Positions 9,420 through 17,082 of a stretch of 64,000 nt of DNA are shown one piece after another (position 1 is the stretch's first letter; each line of letters starts with the position of its first letter). Under the pieces are notes generated by a model. That model was given only the letters and a program-made list of their open reading frames with translations, made no database searches and was not told the origin of the DNA. The stretch is taken from positions 310,001 through 374,000 of the forward strand of contig NZ_JAHXYI010000001.1 in assembly GCF_019970045.1 (NCBI RefSeq), given 5' to 3'. Source of the DNA: Chryseobacterium sp. GVT01B (GTDB taxonomy: Bacteria > Bacteroidota > Bacteroidia > Flavobacteriales > Weeksellaceae). A program made the translations under genes and the position numbers.

Positions 9420-9480
9420 TTTCAGATTTTAGATTTCAAAATTCAGAATGATTCTGAGATCTGAAGTCTAGGATCTAAGG
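9420..9480. repeat. 61-nt imperfect palindrome between sufA-type gene and sufB
   Basis: The two 30-nt arms are centred on base 9450. The inner TCAGAAT/ATTCTGA (9443-9449 and 9451-9457) is perfect; outward to the ends only positions 9, 11 and 27 from the centre fail to pair, with six G-T wobbles. Wobbles are favourable in a plus-sense RNA, yet the operon is read on the minus strand. No T run follows on the minus strand, so it is not a standard terminator. Confidence 0.8.
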
Positions 9481-9487
9481 CCTTTTC

Positions 9488-9817
9488 TTAAAGACTAAAT
9501 GATTCTCCACATCCACATGTTCTGGATGCATTCGGGTTGTTAAATACAAACCCTTTTCCGTTCAATCCTCCTGAATACTCAAGAGTTGTTCCTGCCAAAT
9601 AAAGGATGGATTTTTTATCTATAATAATTTTGATGTTATTATCTTCAAATATCTGATCTGTGTCTGTTTTTTGGTTATCAAACTTTAAAACATACTCTAA
9701 ACCAGAGCATCCGCCGCTTTTCACCCCTACTCTTATATAATCTTCAGCAGGGTTAAAACCATCTTCAGTCATCAACTGAATGGCTTTCTCCTTTGCATAG
9801 TCTGATACTTTTATCAT
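9488..9817 (-). CDS. sufA: A-type Fe-S carrier / HesB-IscA family protein (SufA-like)
   Basis: A-type carriers receive clusters from the Suf scaffold and hand them to apoproteins. The 109-residue product has the three conserved cysteines of the family: one in KSGGCSGLEYVLKF and two in SRTCGCGESFSL at the C-terminus, the CGCGxSF motif. It is first in the suf operon, with a good promoter 29 nt upstream. Assignment to SufA rather than ErpA or IscA is based on the operon only. Confidence 0.92.
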   Translation of the reverse strand: MIKVSDYAKEKAIQLMTEDGFNPAEDYIRVGVKSGGCSGLEYVLKFDNQKTDTDQIFEDNNIKIIIDKKSILYLAGTTLEYSGGLNGKGFVFNNPNASRTCGCGESFSL

Positions 9818-9845
9818 TGTATTTATTTAGAATGATTTAATGATG

Positions 9846-9877
9846 CAAAAATACGAACTAATTTCCGCAATCTCAAA
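9846..9877 (-). promoter_or_regulatory. Promoter of suf operon (-33 TTTG / -7 TATTTTTG)
   Basis: On the minus strand TTTG (9874-9877) is followed after 20 nt by TATTTTTG (9846-9853), a close match to the flavobacterial promoter, 28 nt before the first suf gene. No Fur- or IscR-like palindrome was recognised. Confidence 0.7.
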
Positions 9878-10030
9878 TCGAAGATATCTATTTTAATGAT
9901 TCTGATATTAATAGCAAGATTGAAAAGGGTTATTTCTGTTAAAATTAGATAAAATTGTTATGCTTATGTGAAGATTTTATTTCTCATTTTAACCTTGAAA
10001 CGTATTTCATATCTATAAATAAAATTGGTA

Positions 10031-10969
10031 ATGAAACAAAAAATAACTGCTTTTTTTGTGTTGTTTCTCACTGCAGTGTCTTACGGACAGACCACAAGAT
10101 ATGTTTATGAAACGCTGGTAAACCCGGATTCTATCAATCTGGTTAGCATGAAAAGCGAAAGGACTTTTCTGGATGTAAAAGGAGAAAGATCTTTATTTAT
10201 CAGTGAAAATAAATTGAAAAGAGACTCTCTTTTTATTTCTCTAAGATCAGAAGCGAAAGAAAATGATAAAAAAGAGGAAAAAGATTTATCAAAGTTGGAA
10301 GGCAAGAAAAATTTTGAACCTACTTTCTTTGAATATTTTATTACGAAGAGTATTCCGGAACAGAAAGTGTATTATTATGAAAGAGCAGCCGGAAAACAAA
10401 TTTACTATCAGGAAGACAGACCTGTAAAATGGAATGTAACAGATATAGTTGATAAACAAAATGGGTATCCGGCTCAAAAAGCAGTTGCCGAATTTGGCGG
10501 CAGAGTCTGGACAGCCTGGTTTACAAATGAAATTCCAGTTTCTGACGGCCCATATAAATTCTCAGGATTACCGGGATTGATAGTGAAGCTGGAAGATGAC
10601 AAAGGAGACTATAAATTTGATCTTGTTAAAAAAATTACCGTTAAAAATGCTTTTGAAGAACAGTTAAATTCCGATGCTAAACAAAGCACAAGAGTTAATT
10701 TTCATGGTGATAAAGCTGCATTGGAACTGGAGTTTGGTAAAAACAGAAAAGCTATAGCCGGAAATACAGGAAGTGGAAATATAAATGCCGGAGGAAGACA
10801 CAGCGGTGGTATGAACGGAGGCGGAATGAGAAGTGGCGGCCATGGAGGTGGTGGAATGCATCGGGGAATGGGTAACGAAAATCAAAGTTTCCCTATGCAG
10901 CAGAATTCTTCTACAGAAAACCATTCTTTTACCGGAAGTATAGATCAGAATCCAATTGAATTAAAATAA
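10031..10969 (+). CDS. GLPGLI family secreted protein with Gly/His/Met-rich C-terminus
   Basis: The product (312 residues from the ATG at 10031; an in-frame TTG six bases earlier is less likely) has a signal peptide MKQKITAFFVLFLTAVSYGQ and the family motif YKFSGLPGLIVKLEDDKGDY near residue 180. The N-terminal half is the usual GLPGLI beta domain including WTAWFTNEIP. After residue 240 comes a low-complexity tail rich in Gly, His, Met and Arg (repeats such as GGGMRSGGHGGGGMH), ending NPIELK. GLPGLI proteins are common in Flavobacteriia, function unknown. The following gene is a paralogue 12 nt away, so the pair forms an operon. The tail could bind metal, which is inference. Confidence 0.85.
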   Translation: MKQKITAFFVLFLTAVSYGQTTRYVYETLVNPDSINLVSMKSERTFLDVKGERSLFISENKLKRDSLFISLRSEAKENDKKEEKDLSKLEGKKNFEPTFFEYFITKSIPEQKVYYYERAAGKQIYYQEDRPVKWNVTDIVDKQNGYPAQKAVAEFGGRVWTAWFTNEIPVSDGPYKFSGLPGLIVKLEDDKGDYKFDLVKKITVKNAFEEQLNSDAKQSTRVNFHGDKAALELEFGKNRKAIAGNTGSGNINAGGRHSGGMNGGGMRSGGHGGGGMHRGMGNENQSFPMQQNSSTENHSFTGSIDQNPIELK

Positions 10970-10981
10970 ATAAAAATATAA

Positions 10982-11845
10982 ATGAAAAAATTAGGTATTA
11001 TCGCATTGGCACTCTTCATACAGAATGTTTCTGCACAAACTAACAGGTTTGTGTATCAGGTGACTATGAAGCCTGATGCAGAAAATAAAACAGACATCAA
11101 GACTGAAAATGCTTATCTGGATATTTCTCCGGAAAAATCTGTGTTTTATTCTGAAAACAGAATCAAAAGAGACTCTATCATGCAAAAAGCCTTTCAGGGC
11201 GGCGGCGGTAGAGGAAGTATCAACAGAGATCAGATGGAAAGTCTGAGAACGAATATCAACTATTCCGTGGAAAAGGATAAGACCAATCAAAAGACCTATT
11301 TCAAAGACAGAATTGGCCGTGATATCTATTCGTATGAAGAGGACAGGCCGCTGAACTGGAAAATTGAATCAGAAACGAGAAAAATAGGCGAGTATAAAGT
11401 TCAGAAGGCTGAGACTGATTTTGGAGGAAGAAAATGGACAGCGTGGTTTACAACAGATCTTCCTTATCAGGATGGGCCTTACAAGTTCGGAGGGCTTCCG
11501 GGACTGATCGTAAAAGTGGAAGATGATAAAGGAGATTATTCTTTTGATTTAATGAAAAACTATAAGATTGCCGAACTCCCTGCTTTAAATCAGTTTGGAA
11601 ATACATTAAAAGTGAAAAGAGCAGATTATTTAAAGCAGCAGCAGAAATTCAAAACAGATCCAATGTCATTTATGACCCAAGGAGGTGGCGGACAAGGTGG
11701 ATTCTCGACTACTGTGAGAGTGGGAGGAGGAAGAGGCCCGGGAGGCGGTGGAGGAAATCAGAACCCTGCGGACATGAGGAAAAGAATGGAAGAAAGAGTA
11801 AAGGAAGAAGCTAAGAAAAATTCTAATCCAATCGAATTGCAATAA
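10982..11845 (+). CDS. GLPGLI family secreted protein, second copy
   Basis: This 287-residue paralogue has a signal peptide (MKKLGIIALALFIQNVSAQ), the same RPLNWKIESET and RKWTAWFTTDLPY segments, and YKFGGLPGLIVKVEDDKGDY. Like its neighbour it ends NPIELQ and has Gly-rich stretches (GGGGRG near residue 75 and GGGGQGGF / GGGRGPGGGGG near residues 228-255), but the tail is Arg/Lys/Glu-rich rather than His/Met-rich. It is followed by a very strong terminator. Function is unknown; location is periplasmic or outer membrane by signal peptide. Confidence 0.85.
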   Translation: MKKLGIIALALFIQNVSAQTNRFVYQVTMKPDAENKTDIKTENAYLDISPEKSVFYSENRIKRDSIMQKAFQGGGGRGSINRDQMESLRTNINYSVEKDKTNQKTYFKDRIGRDIYSYEEDRPLNWKIESETRKIGEYKVQKAETDFGGRKWTAWFTTDLPYQDGPYKFGGLPGLIVKVEDDKGDYSFDLMKNYKIAELPALNQFGNTLKVKRADYLKQQQKFKTDPMSFMTQGGGGQGGFSTTVRVGGGRGPGGGGGNQNPADMRKRMEERVKEEAKKNSNPIELQ

Positions 11846-11848
11846 ATA

Positions 11849-11881
11849 AAAATGCGGCCTTAAAGTAAGGCCGCATTTTAT
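11849..11881. terminator. Bidirectional terminator between GLPGLI pair and metallopeptidase
   Basis: Perfect 14-bp GC-rich stem (AAAATGCGGCCTTA with its complement) and 3-nt loop, A run before and T run after; the flanking genes converge. Confidence 0.92.
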
Positions 11882-11909
11882 TTTGTATAATCTGAATAAT
11901 TCTGATAAA

Positions 11910-12773
11910 CTATTTTAATAATTGGTTGAAAGTATCTCCCTGTCTGATATCTCCGGTGTTGTAACCTTTCATAAACCATTCTTTACGCTGTGCAGATGAT
12001 CCGTGAGTGAAGCTTTCCTGATTAACATATCCCTGGCCTCTTTTCTGAATGTTATCGTCTCCAACGGCTTCTGCAGCATCTATGGCAGACTCAATGTCTC
12101 CAGGTTCCAGTATATGCTTACTGTCATTGGTTCTCTTTGCCCAAACTCCGGCATAGAAATCAGCCTGTAATTCTGTGGCCACAGATACTCTGTTCATTTG
12201 TTCTTCAGAATATCTTCCGCTTCTTCTTAACGCATCTACTTTTTGAGTGGTTCCTAAAAGAGTCTGAACATGGTGTCCTACTTCGTGGGCAAGAACATAA
12301 GCTACCGTAAATTCAGTTACTTTCGCCCCGAATTTTTGCTGAAGCTCACCGAAAAAACTCATATCCATATATACCTTCTGATCTGCCGGACAATAGAATG
12401 GTCCCATGGCAGATTGAGCTGTACCACATGCTGAAGAAGTTGTATTTTCAAAAAGAACAATACCCGGATCTGTATAGGTCATTCCGTTTTCAGTGAAAAT
12501 CTGATTCCAGGTCTGGCTATTCCATGCATCCATCATTTTTACCATTTCCCCGATTTGTTTTTCACCGGATGTAAGCTCTCTCTGTTCTCCGGAATTTCCG
12601 GAAGGCTGTATGCTGCCGGAATTTAAAATACCGGATGGATCACCTCCCAAAAAGAATACAATGGCTGCTATAATTAAAGTTCCAAGTCCTCCGCCTACGA
12701 TCATACCACCACTTCCTCCTCCGGAACCACGGCGGTCATCAACGTTTCCGCCTCTGTCGTCTGTCCATTTCAT
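11910..12773 (-). CDS. Neutral zinc metallopeptidase (YpfJ family)
   Basis: The 287-residue protein matches the YpfJ/KPN_02809 family: start MKWTDDRGG, a Gly-rich stretch, one membrane segment (residues about 24-43), a linker, then a zinc-peptidase domain with HEVGHH (His163, Glu164, His167) and a downstream ELQADFYAGVWA that supplies the third ligand region. Two cysteines in SACGTAQSAMGPFYCP are a family feature. The topology suggests a periplasm-facing catalytic domain. Substrate is unknown. It lies 66 nt after the sulfatase gene on the same strand and could be cotranscribed. Confidence 0.9.
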   Translation of the reverse strand: MKWTDDRGGNVDDRRGSGGGSGGMIVGGGLGTLIIAAIVFFLGGDPSGILNSGSIQPSGNSGEQRELTSGEKQIGEMVKMMDAWNSQTWNQIFTENGMTYTDPGIVLFENTTSSACGTAQSAMGPFYCPADQKVYMDMSFFGELQQKFGAKVTEFTVAYVLAHEVGHHVQTLLGTTQKVDALRRSGRYSEEQMNRVSVATELQADFYAGVWAKRTNDSKHILEPGDIESAIDAAEAVGDDNIQKRGQGYVNQESFTHGSSAQRKEWFMKGYNTGDIRQGDTFNQLLK

Positions 12774-12839
12774 AGTAATAAATTTATTCGTTAATTTAAA
12801 TATTTTATGCCAAACTATACGCTAAAAATATTTAGATAT

Positions 12840-14918
12840 TTATCTGTTAAGTTGTTTCGTTTTCAGCCAGTAAGATGTAGACTGATAGGCTGACACAGCA
12901 TCATCTACCAGTTTCTGGTCTGGATTTTTTAATAATTTTTCGTCGTAATACAGTTTAAAGGCTGGAGCCAGATCGCTTTTTTCCAGTTCCAAAGAATATT
13001 GTTTTACCTTTTTTACCGGGGAAATAATAGTCAGACGTTCGTCTTTTATAAATCCAAGATCCTGATACGTTGCAACATAAGCTTTAGGCTGAAATTCCGG
13101 TTTGAATACATCCTGACCTAAAAATTTAGATGGGTAGCTGAAGTTTAATAGTCCTAAAACGGTTGGCATTACATCGATCTGAGACATCAGTGCATCAAAC
13201 TTCTGAGGCTGAATAAATCCTTCTGAAAATACCATTGCAGGGATTCTGTATTTATCCATTGGAAGCTCGGTTTTTCCTGCACTCGAAGCACAGTGATCTG
13301 CAATGATAACAAAAACAGTGTTTTTATACCAGTCTTGTTTCTTAGCCATATCAAAGAACAATCTGAGGGAGTAATCGGTATATTTTACACCTCCTTCACG
13401 GGATTTTGCCGTTCCCGGAATATCAATTCTTCCGTCAGGGTAAGTAAAAGGTCTGTGATTGGAAACTGTCATCCAGTGATTGAAAAATGGTTTTCCTGAC
13501 TTAGCTTCAGTATTCATCACCTGAATTGCTTTTTTAGCCATATCTTCATCAGCAACTCCCCAAACATTGGCAAAAGTGATTTCTTCCGGTTTAAAATTAT
13601 TTCGGTCTACAATTCCGTAGCCATTTCCACCAAAGAAGTCCTGCATATTATCAAAATAGCTGTATCCTCCATATAAAAATTTGACATCATACCCTTTGGA
13701 TTTGAATACACTCCCGGTTGTAAATTTGTTTTTATTGTCATCTCTTTTGATAATACTTTCTCCCGCAGTAGGCGGAATACACAGTGTTAAAGCTTCCAGC
13801 CCGCGTACTGTTCTGTTTCCGGTAGCATACAGATTGGTAAACATCAGAGACTTATCTGCGAGGCTGTCAAGGAAAGGAGTGATTTTTTGTGTATTTCCGT
13901 AATGTTCCATAAAGTCGGCAGAAAGACTTTCGATAGAGATGAGTACTACATTTTTCTTCATTTCAGGCTGCTCAGCAACAATATTTCTTGATAATGTCTG
14001 CTGGGGATACTGGCTCAGGAAATTCTTTTCGGCCTGCTGTTGATTGATCTGTGAATAGAACTGGAAGTAATCCAGCTCATTATGAGTAAAAGCCCAATAG
14101 AATTTTGGAAGTCCGTTGGCTTCAATTTCATCCGCAAATACATTATCTGACCTGATTTGCATTAAGGAAGGAATCGCAAGTGCACTAAGCGCACAAAGTA
14201 CAATGAAACTCCCCAGAAGAACCATTTTTTGTTTAAAATCCGGAAGTTCCAGCAGTTCATCTTTTGTTTTCTTATAAATGAACCATGTGATGGTAAGCGT
14301 AACGATCATAATCCCGGAAAATAAAGGAACCACAGGATAACTTTCCATAATATTTCCAATGACTTCATTGGTATAAATCAGGTAGTCTACTGCAATAAAG
14401 TTATAGCGAACTCCGAATTCATTGTAAAAGAAGTATTCACTTACTCCGTTGAAAATAATCAGAAGAACATATAATAATAATGTAATGAAGTACAGAATGT
14501 TGCGAATCTTTACTCTTTGGGTAGGAAGGAAGAGCATCAATCCGAAGAAAAGTGTTTTTATTCCAACAAAAACAAGCGCTATCTCCATGATAGAACCTCC
14601 ATATTGCTTGAAAATGTTATTCGGAATAAGCCAGATATAAAGGAAGAACAGAACCAACGCTCCCAAAATAATGTAGCCATAAGGTTTTTTATATTTGGAA
14701 TTGGAAAGGAAGAGAAAATAAAGTGCGAGAATAGCACTGGCAAGAACGAATACAAAAATATCATTTACCAGACCTATCAACAGTACTTTCACGACTTCAA
14801 AAAATCCAAAACTAGCAGTAGTGATAGGGTGAAAAAAGAATACTGTTCTTATTATCAATGAAATAATAAGATAGAAAACTCCTAAGTATAGGAACGGTTT
14901 TATTTTTTTTAAAAACAT
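12840..14918 (-). CDS. LTA synthase-like membrane sulfatase (phosphoglycerol/phosphoethanolamine transferase-type)
   Basis: The protein (692 residues from the ATG at 14918) has about five N-terminal transmembrane helices and a large extracytoplasmic sulfatase/alkaline-phosphatase-fold domain. Visible motifs are VLISIESLSADFMEHYG (metal-binding Glu), ATGNRTVRGLEAL with the probable Thr nucleophile, and IADHCASSAG (Asp-His metal ligands). Members transfer phosphoglycerol or related groups to surface glycans; the acceptor here is unknown, and a Gram-negative flavobacterium does not make classic lipoteichoic acid. A longer frame starts with GTG at 14945, but a -7 box overlaps that codon, so the ATG is preferred. 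Confidence 0.88.
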   Translation of the reverse strand: MFLKKIKPFLYLGVFYLIISLIIRTVFFFHPITTASFGFFEVVKVLLIGLVNDIFVFVLASAILALYFLFLSNSKYKKPYGYIILGALVLFFLYIWLIPNNIFKQYGGSIMEIALVFVGIKTLFFGLMLFLPTQRVKIRNILYFITLLLYVLLIIFNGVSEYFFYNEFGVRYNFIAVDYLIYTNEVIGNIMESYPVVPLFSGIMIVTLTITWFIYKKTKDELLELPDFKQKMVLLGSFIVLCALSALAIPSLMQIRSDNVFADEIEANGLPKFYWAFTHNELDYFQFYSQINQQQAEKNFLSQYPQQTLSRNIVAEQPEMKKNVVLISIESLSADFMEHYGNTQKITPFLDSLADKSLMFTNLYATGNRTVRGLEALTLCIPPTAGESIIKRDDNKNKFTTGSVFKSKGYDVKFLYGGYSYFDNMQDFFGGNGYGIVDRNNFKPEEITFANVWGVADEDMAKKAIQVMNTEAKSGKPFFNHWMTVSNHRPFTYPDGRIDIPGTAKSREGGVKYTDYSLRLFFDMAKKQDWYKNTVFVIIADHCASSAGKTELPMDKYRIPAMVFSEGFIQPQKFDALMSQIDVMPTVLGLLNFSYPSKFLGQDVFKPEFQPKAYVATYQDLGFIKDERLTIISPVKKVKQYSLELEKSDLAPAFKLYYDEKLLKNPDQKLVDDAVSAYQSTSYWLKTKQLNR

Positions 14919-14944
14919 GTATTTACTGTCTTTATTAGTTTTCA

Positions 14945-14952
14945 CAAAGATA
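14945..14952 (-). promoter_or_regulatory. -7 box TATCTTTG of the sulfatase gene
   Basis: TATCTTTG lies 26 nt before the ATG at 14918 and overlaps the alternative GTG codon at 14943-14945, so it helps decide the start. Confidence 0.55.
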
Positions 14953-15032
14953 GTTTTTGTACAGAACTTTTGATAGAAAAAAACAAAAACATCCTGTTTA
15001 TTAGCAAGATTTATGATTTAAAATAACCCAAT

Positions 15033-15058
15033 AAAAAAGGACTATTAAAAAATAGTCC
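15033..15058 (-). terminator. Intrinsic terminator after ribH
   Basis: On the minus strand GGACTATT and AATAGTCC form a perfect 8-bp stem with a 4-nt loop, followed by six T. Confidence 0.85.
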
Positions 15059-15084
15059 CAATATATTGTTAAGGTAATCTGCGG

Positions 15085-15603
15085 TTAAGAGTGTCCGAAA
15101 CCGATATTTCCTTTTTTGTCGGATAATTTCTTTTTGAAATCAATCATTCTAAGAGCTGTAACGGCTGCTTCAACTCCTTTATTTCCAAGATCACCACCGC
15201 TTCTCGCGATAGACTGTTCTTTGGTATCATCTGTCAATACACAGAAAATTGTAGGAGTGTCCGTCATAATGTTACAGTCTTTGATTCCCTGCGCTACTGC
15301 AGAACATACATAATCAAAATGAGGTGTTTCCCCACGGATTACACACCCGATAGAAATTACTGCGTCATATTTTCTCTCTTTGCAAAGCTGCATGCTTGCA
15401 TAGTTGAGTTCAAAAGCTCCGGGAACAGGGAAAAGTTTGATGTTTTCAGGTTTTACCCCTTCTTTTTCAAGGATTTCCAAAGCTGCATCACGAAGATTGT
15501 ACGTTACAAAATCATTCCACTCAGAAAAAACAATGCCGATAGAAAAATCTTCGGCATTAGTTATATGAAGTGGCTTGTAATCGGAAAGATTAACTGTTGC
15601 CAT
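15085..15603 (-). CDS. ribH: 6,7-dimethyl-8-ribityllumazine synthase
   Basis: RibH condenses 3,4-dihydroxybutanone phosphate with the ribitylamino pyrimidine, the penultimate step of riboflavin synthesis. The 172-residue protein has FSEWNDFVT (substrate site), VPGAFELNYA, IGCVIRGETPHFDYV with the catalytic His95, and FCVLTDDTKEQSIARSG. Length is typical. It starts 3 nt after the stop of the TPR gene, forming a two-gene unit closed by a terminator. No FMN riboswitch is visible. Confidence 0.96.
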   Translation of the reverse strand: MATVNLSDYKPLHITNAEDFSIGIVFSEWNDFVTYNLRDAALEILEKEGVKPENIKLFPVPGAFELNYASMQLCKERKYDAVISIGCVIRGETPHFDYVCSAVAQGIKDCNIMTDTPTIFCVLTDDTKEQSIARSGGDLGNKGVEAAVTALRMIDFKKKLSDKKGNIGFGHS

Positions 15604-15606
15604 TTT

Positions 15607-16314
15607 TTAGTAATATTTAGTCATTTCAATATAAGAATCAGACATTCCGTTGTCGTAGTCCTGATATTTCTCGTCAATTGCAGAGAAGTATTTCTTAGCT
15701 TCTGCATTTTTCTTCAATCCTAATGCAACGATACCTGCTTTTCTTGTAAAATAGTATGCTGTATACGGATCATCAGAAGCTGTTGCTGCTTTGTCTAATA
15801 AAGCTAAAGCTTCATCGTTTTTGTTAAGACCTGATTTAGCATCTGCCATAGCTCCGTATTTCATTGCTACTAAAGTTTTGTTGTCAGATGAAAATTGATC
15901 TAAAAGATCATAAGCTTCCTGGAACTTTCCTTCCTTGAACTTTAATAAACCTGCATTATAAGATGAAAGTTTACCAATTTTAGTAGAAGAATATTCGTTA
16001 TATGTACCTACAAAACCTGGGTTAGCTGCAGATTTTCCACCCAAAGCATCTTTATCTTTACCTTCAGTAAGACTTTTTTGAGCAGAAAGGAAACTTTTCA
16101 CAGCTTCAGCATTCTTTGGAGCAATTACAAATTGCTTGTAAGCGAAGAATCCTAACACTGCTAAAATTAATGCCCCAAATACAAAACCTAGAGGTTTTGA
16201 ATATTTTTCAACAAATCTTTCAGTGTTTAAAGCTTCTCTGTCAAGGTCTTTAAAGAACTCAACCGTTTCTTTACCTTCTTGCTCGTTCTGAGCACTCTTT
16301 CCCAATTTTGCCAT
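15607..16314 (-). CDS. TPR-containing single-pass membrane protein (YfgM-like)
   Basis: The 235-residue product has a charged cytosolic N-terminus, one membrane helix (about residues 42-60, GFVFGALILAVLGFFAYK), then Ala/Lys-rich helical repeats that look like three to four TPR units (for example YNAGLLKFKEGKFQEAYDLL and AMADAKSGLNKNDEALALL). The layout resembles YfgM/PpiD-type periplasmic chaperone partners. It is followed by ribH after 3 nt and preceded by a strong promoter. Role is inferred only. Confidence 0.8.
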   Translation of the reverse strand: MAKLGKSAQNEQEGKETVEFFKDLDREALNTERFVEKYSKPLGFVFGALILAVLGFFAYKQFVIAPKNAEAVKSFLSAQKSLTEGKDKDALGGKSAANPGFVGTYNEYSSTKIGKLSSYNAGLLKFKEGKFQEAYDLLDQFSSDNKTLVAMKYGAMADAKSGLNKNDEALALLDKAATASDDPYTAYYFTRKAGIVALGLKKNAEAKKYFSAIDEKYQDYDNGMSDSYIEMTKYY

Positions 16315-16335
16315 AAGTTTTTAAAAATTGAAATG

Positions 16336-16365
16336 CAAATTTAATTGTTTCTGAGAGATTTACAA
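16336..16365 (-). promoter_or_regulatory. Promoter of TPR-ribH operon (-33 TTG / -7 TAAATTTG)
   Basis: TTG (16363-16365) and TAAATTTG (16336-16343) on the minus strand are separated by 19 nt, an ideal match. Confidence 0.75.
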
Positions 16366-16438
16366 AATACTTTCTGAGTATTATTGATGAAATTTTGTGA
16401 ATTGCTAATCGGGAATGATGAATTTATTAAAAAAAGAA

Positions 16439-16528
16439 GCTTCGACAAGCTCAGCGTGACACTTCTAATACTATTTGTTCTAATCCTACAGTAAATTATT
16501 AGCATTGTCATGCTGAGCCTGTCGAAGC
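16439..16528. repeat. REP-like long inverted repeat (23-nt arms)
   Basis: Arms at 16439-16461 and 16506-16528 are complementary over 23 nt with two mismatches, carrying GCTTCGACA at the outer ends and TGACA at the inner ends, with a 44-nt spacer. Arms are GC-richer than the surroundings. It sits between apt and the TPR promoter; on the minus strand it is followed by a T run and may also terminate apt transcription. Confidence 0.8.
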
Positions 16529-16542
16529 ATATATATTATATC

Positions 16543-17079
16543 TTAATATCCTAAAATATGATACACTTCTGCACCAAATTTTTTCAGCTTTTCGTCACCA
16601 TTCAAATCTTTTAATCCGATAAGGAAACTGAATTGGGAAACCGTTGCTCCCTGTTTTTCTACCAATTTGGCTGCTGCTTCAGTAGTTCCTCCGGTTGCTA
16701 AAAGATCGTCATGAATCAAAATTCTTTGTCCCGGTTTTATCTGTCCTTCACGGGTTTCGATAATGGCACTTCCATATTCCAGATCATATTTTTCTGAAAT
16801 GACAGGAGGAGGAAGTTTTCCGGCTTTTCTGATTAAGATGAATGGAACTTCCAATGCTACGGCAATTGCAATTCCAAACAAATAACCACGGCTTTCGATT
16901 CCGCAGACTGCATCTACTTTCCCTTTACTGAAGGCTGCAAGATCTGCAATCACGTCTTCGTAAAGTTTCGGGTCTAAAAAGATGGGTGAAATATCCTTAA
17001 ACTGTATTCCCGGAATCGGAAAATCAGGGATATTCTCAATTGTTTCTTCTAATTTTTTGATCAGTTCTGCTGAAGCCAT
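16543..17079 (-). CDS. apt: Adenine phosphoribosyltransferase
   Basis: Apt salvages adenine with PRPP to AMP in the cytosol. The 178-residue product has FPIPGIQFKDISPIF near the N-terminus, CGIESRGYLFG, RKAGKLPPPV and the PRPP loop ILIHDDLLATGGT (residues 120-132). Length is typical. It starts 3 nt after the lipoprotein gene, so the two are cotranscribed although a functional link is not evident. Confidence 0.96.
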   Translation of the reverse strand: MASAELIKKLEETIENIPDFPIPGIQFKDISPIFLDPKLYEDVIADLAAFSKGKVDAVCGIESRGYLFGIAIAVALEVPFILIRKAGKLPPPVISEKYDLEYGSAIIETREGQIKPGQRILIHDDLLATGGTTEAAAKLVEKQGATVSQFSFLIGLKDLNGDEKLKKFGAEVYHILGY

Positions 17080-17082
17080 TTA

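Noticed and set aside
9420-9480. Interpretation of the long palindrome as a simple intrinsic terminator
   Set aside because: No T run follows on the minus strand and the downstream suf genes must still be transcribed.
15319-15723. 134-codon plus-strand frame across ribH and the TPR gene
   Set aside because: Both underlying minus-strand genes are well supported and the product has no recognised features.
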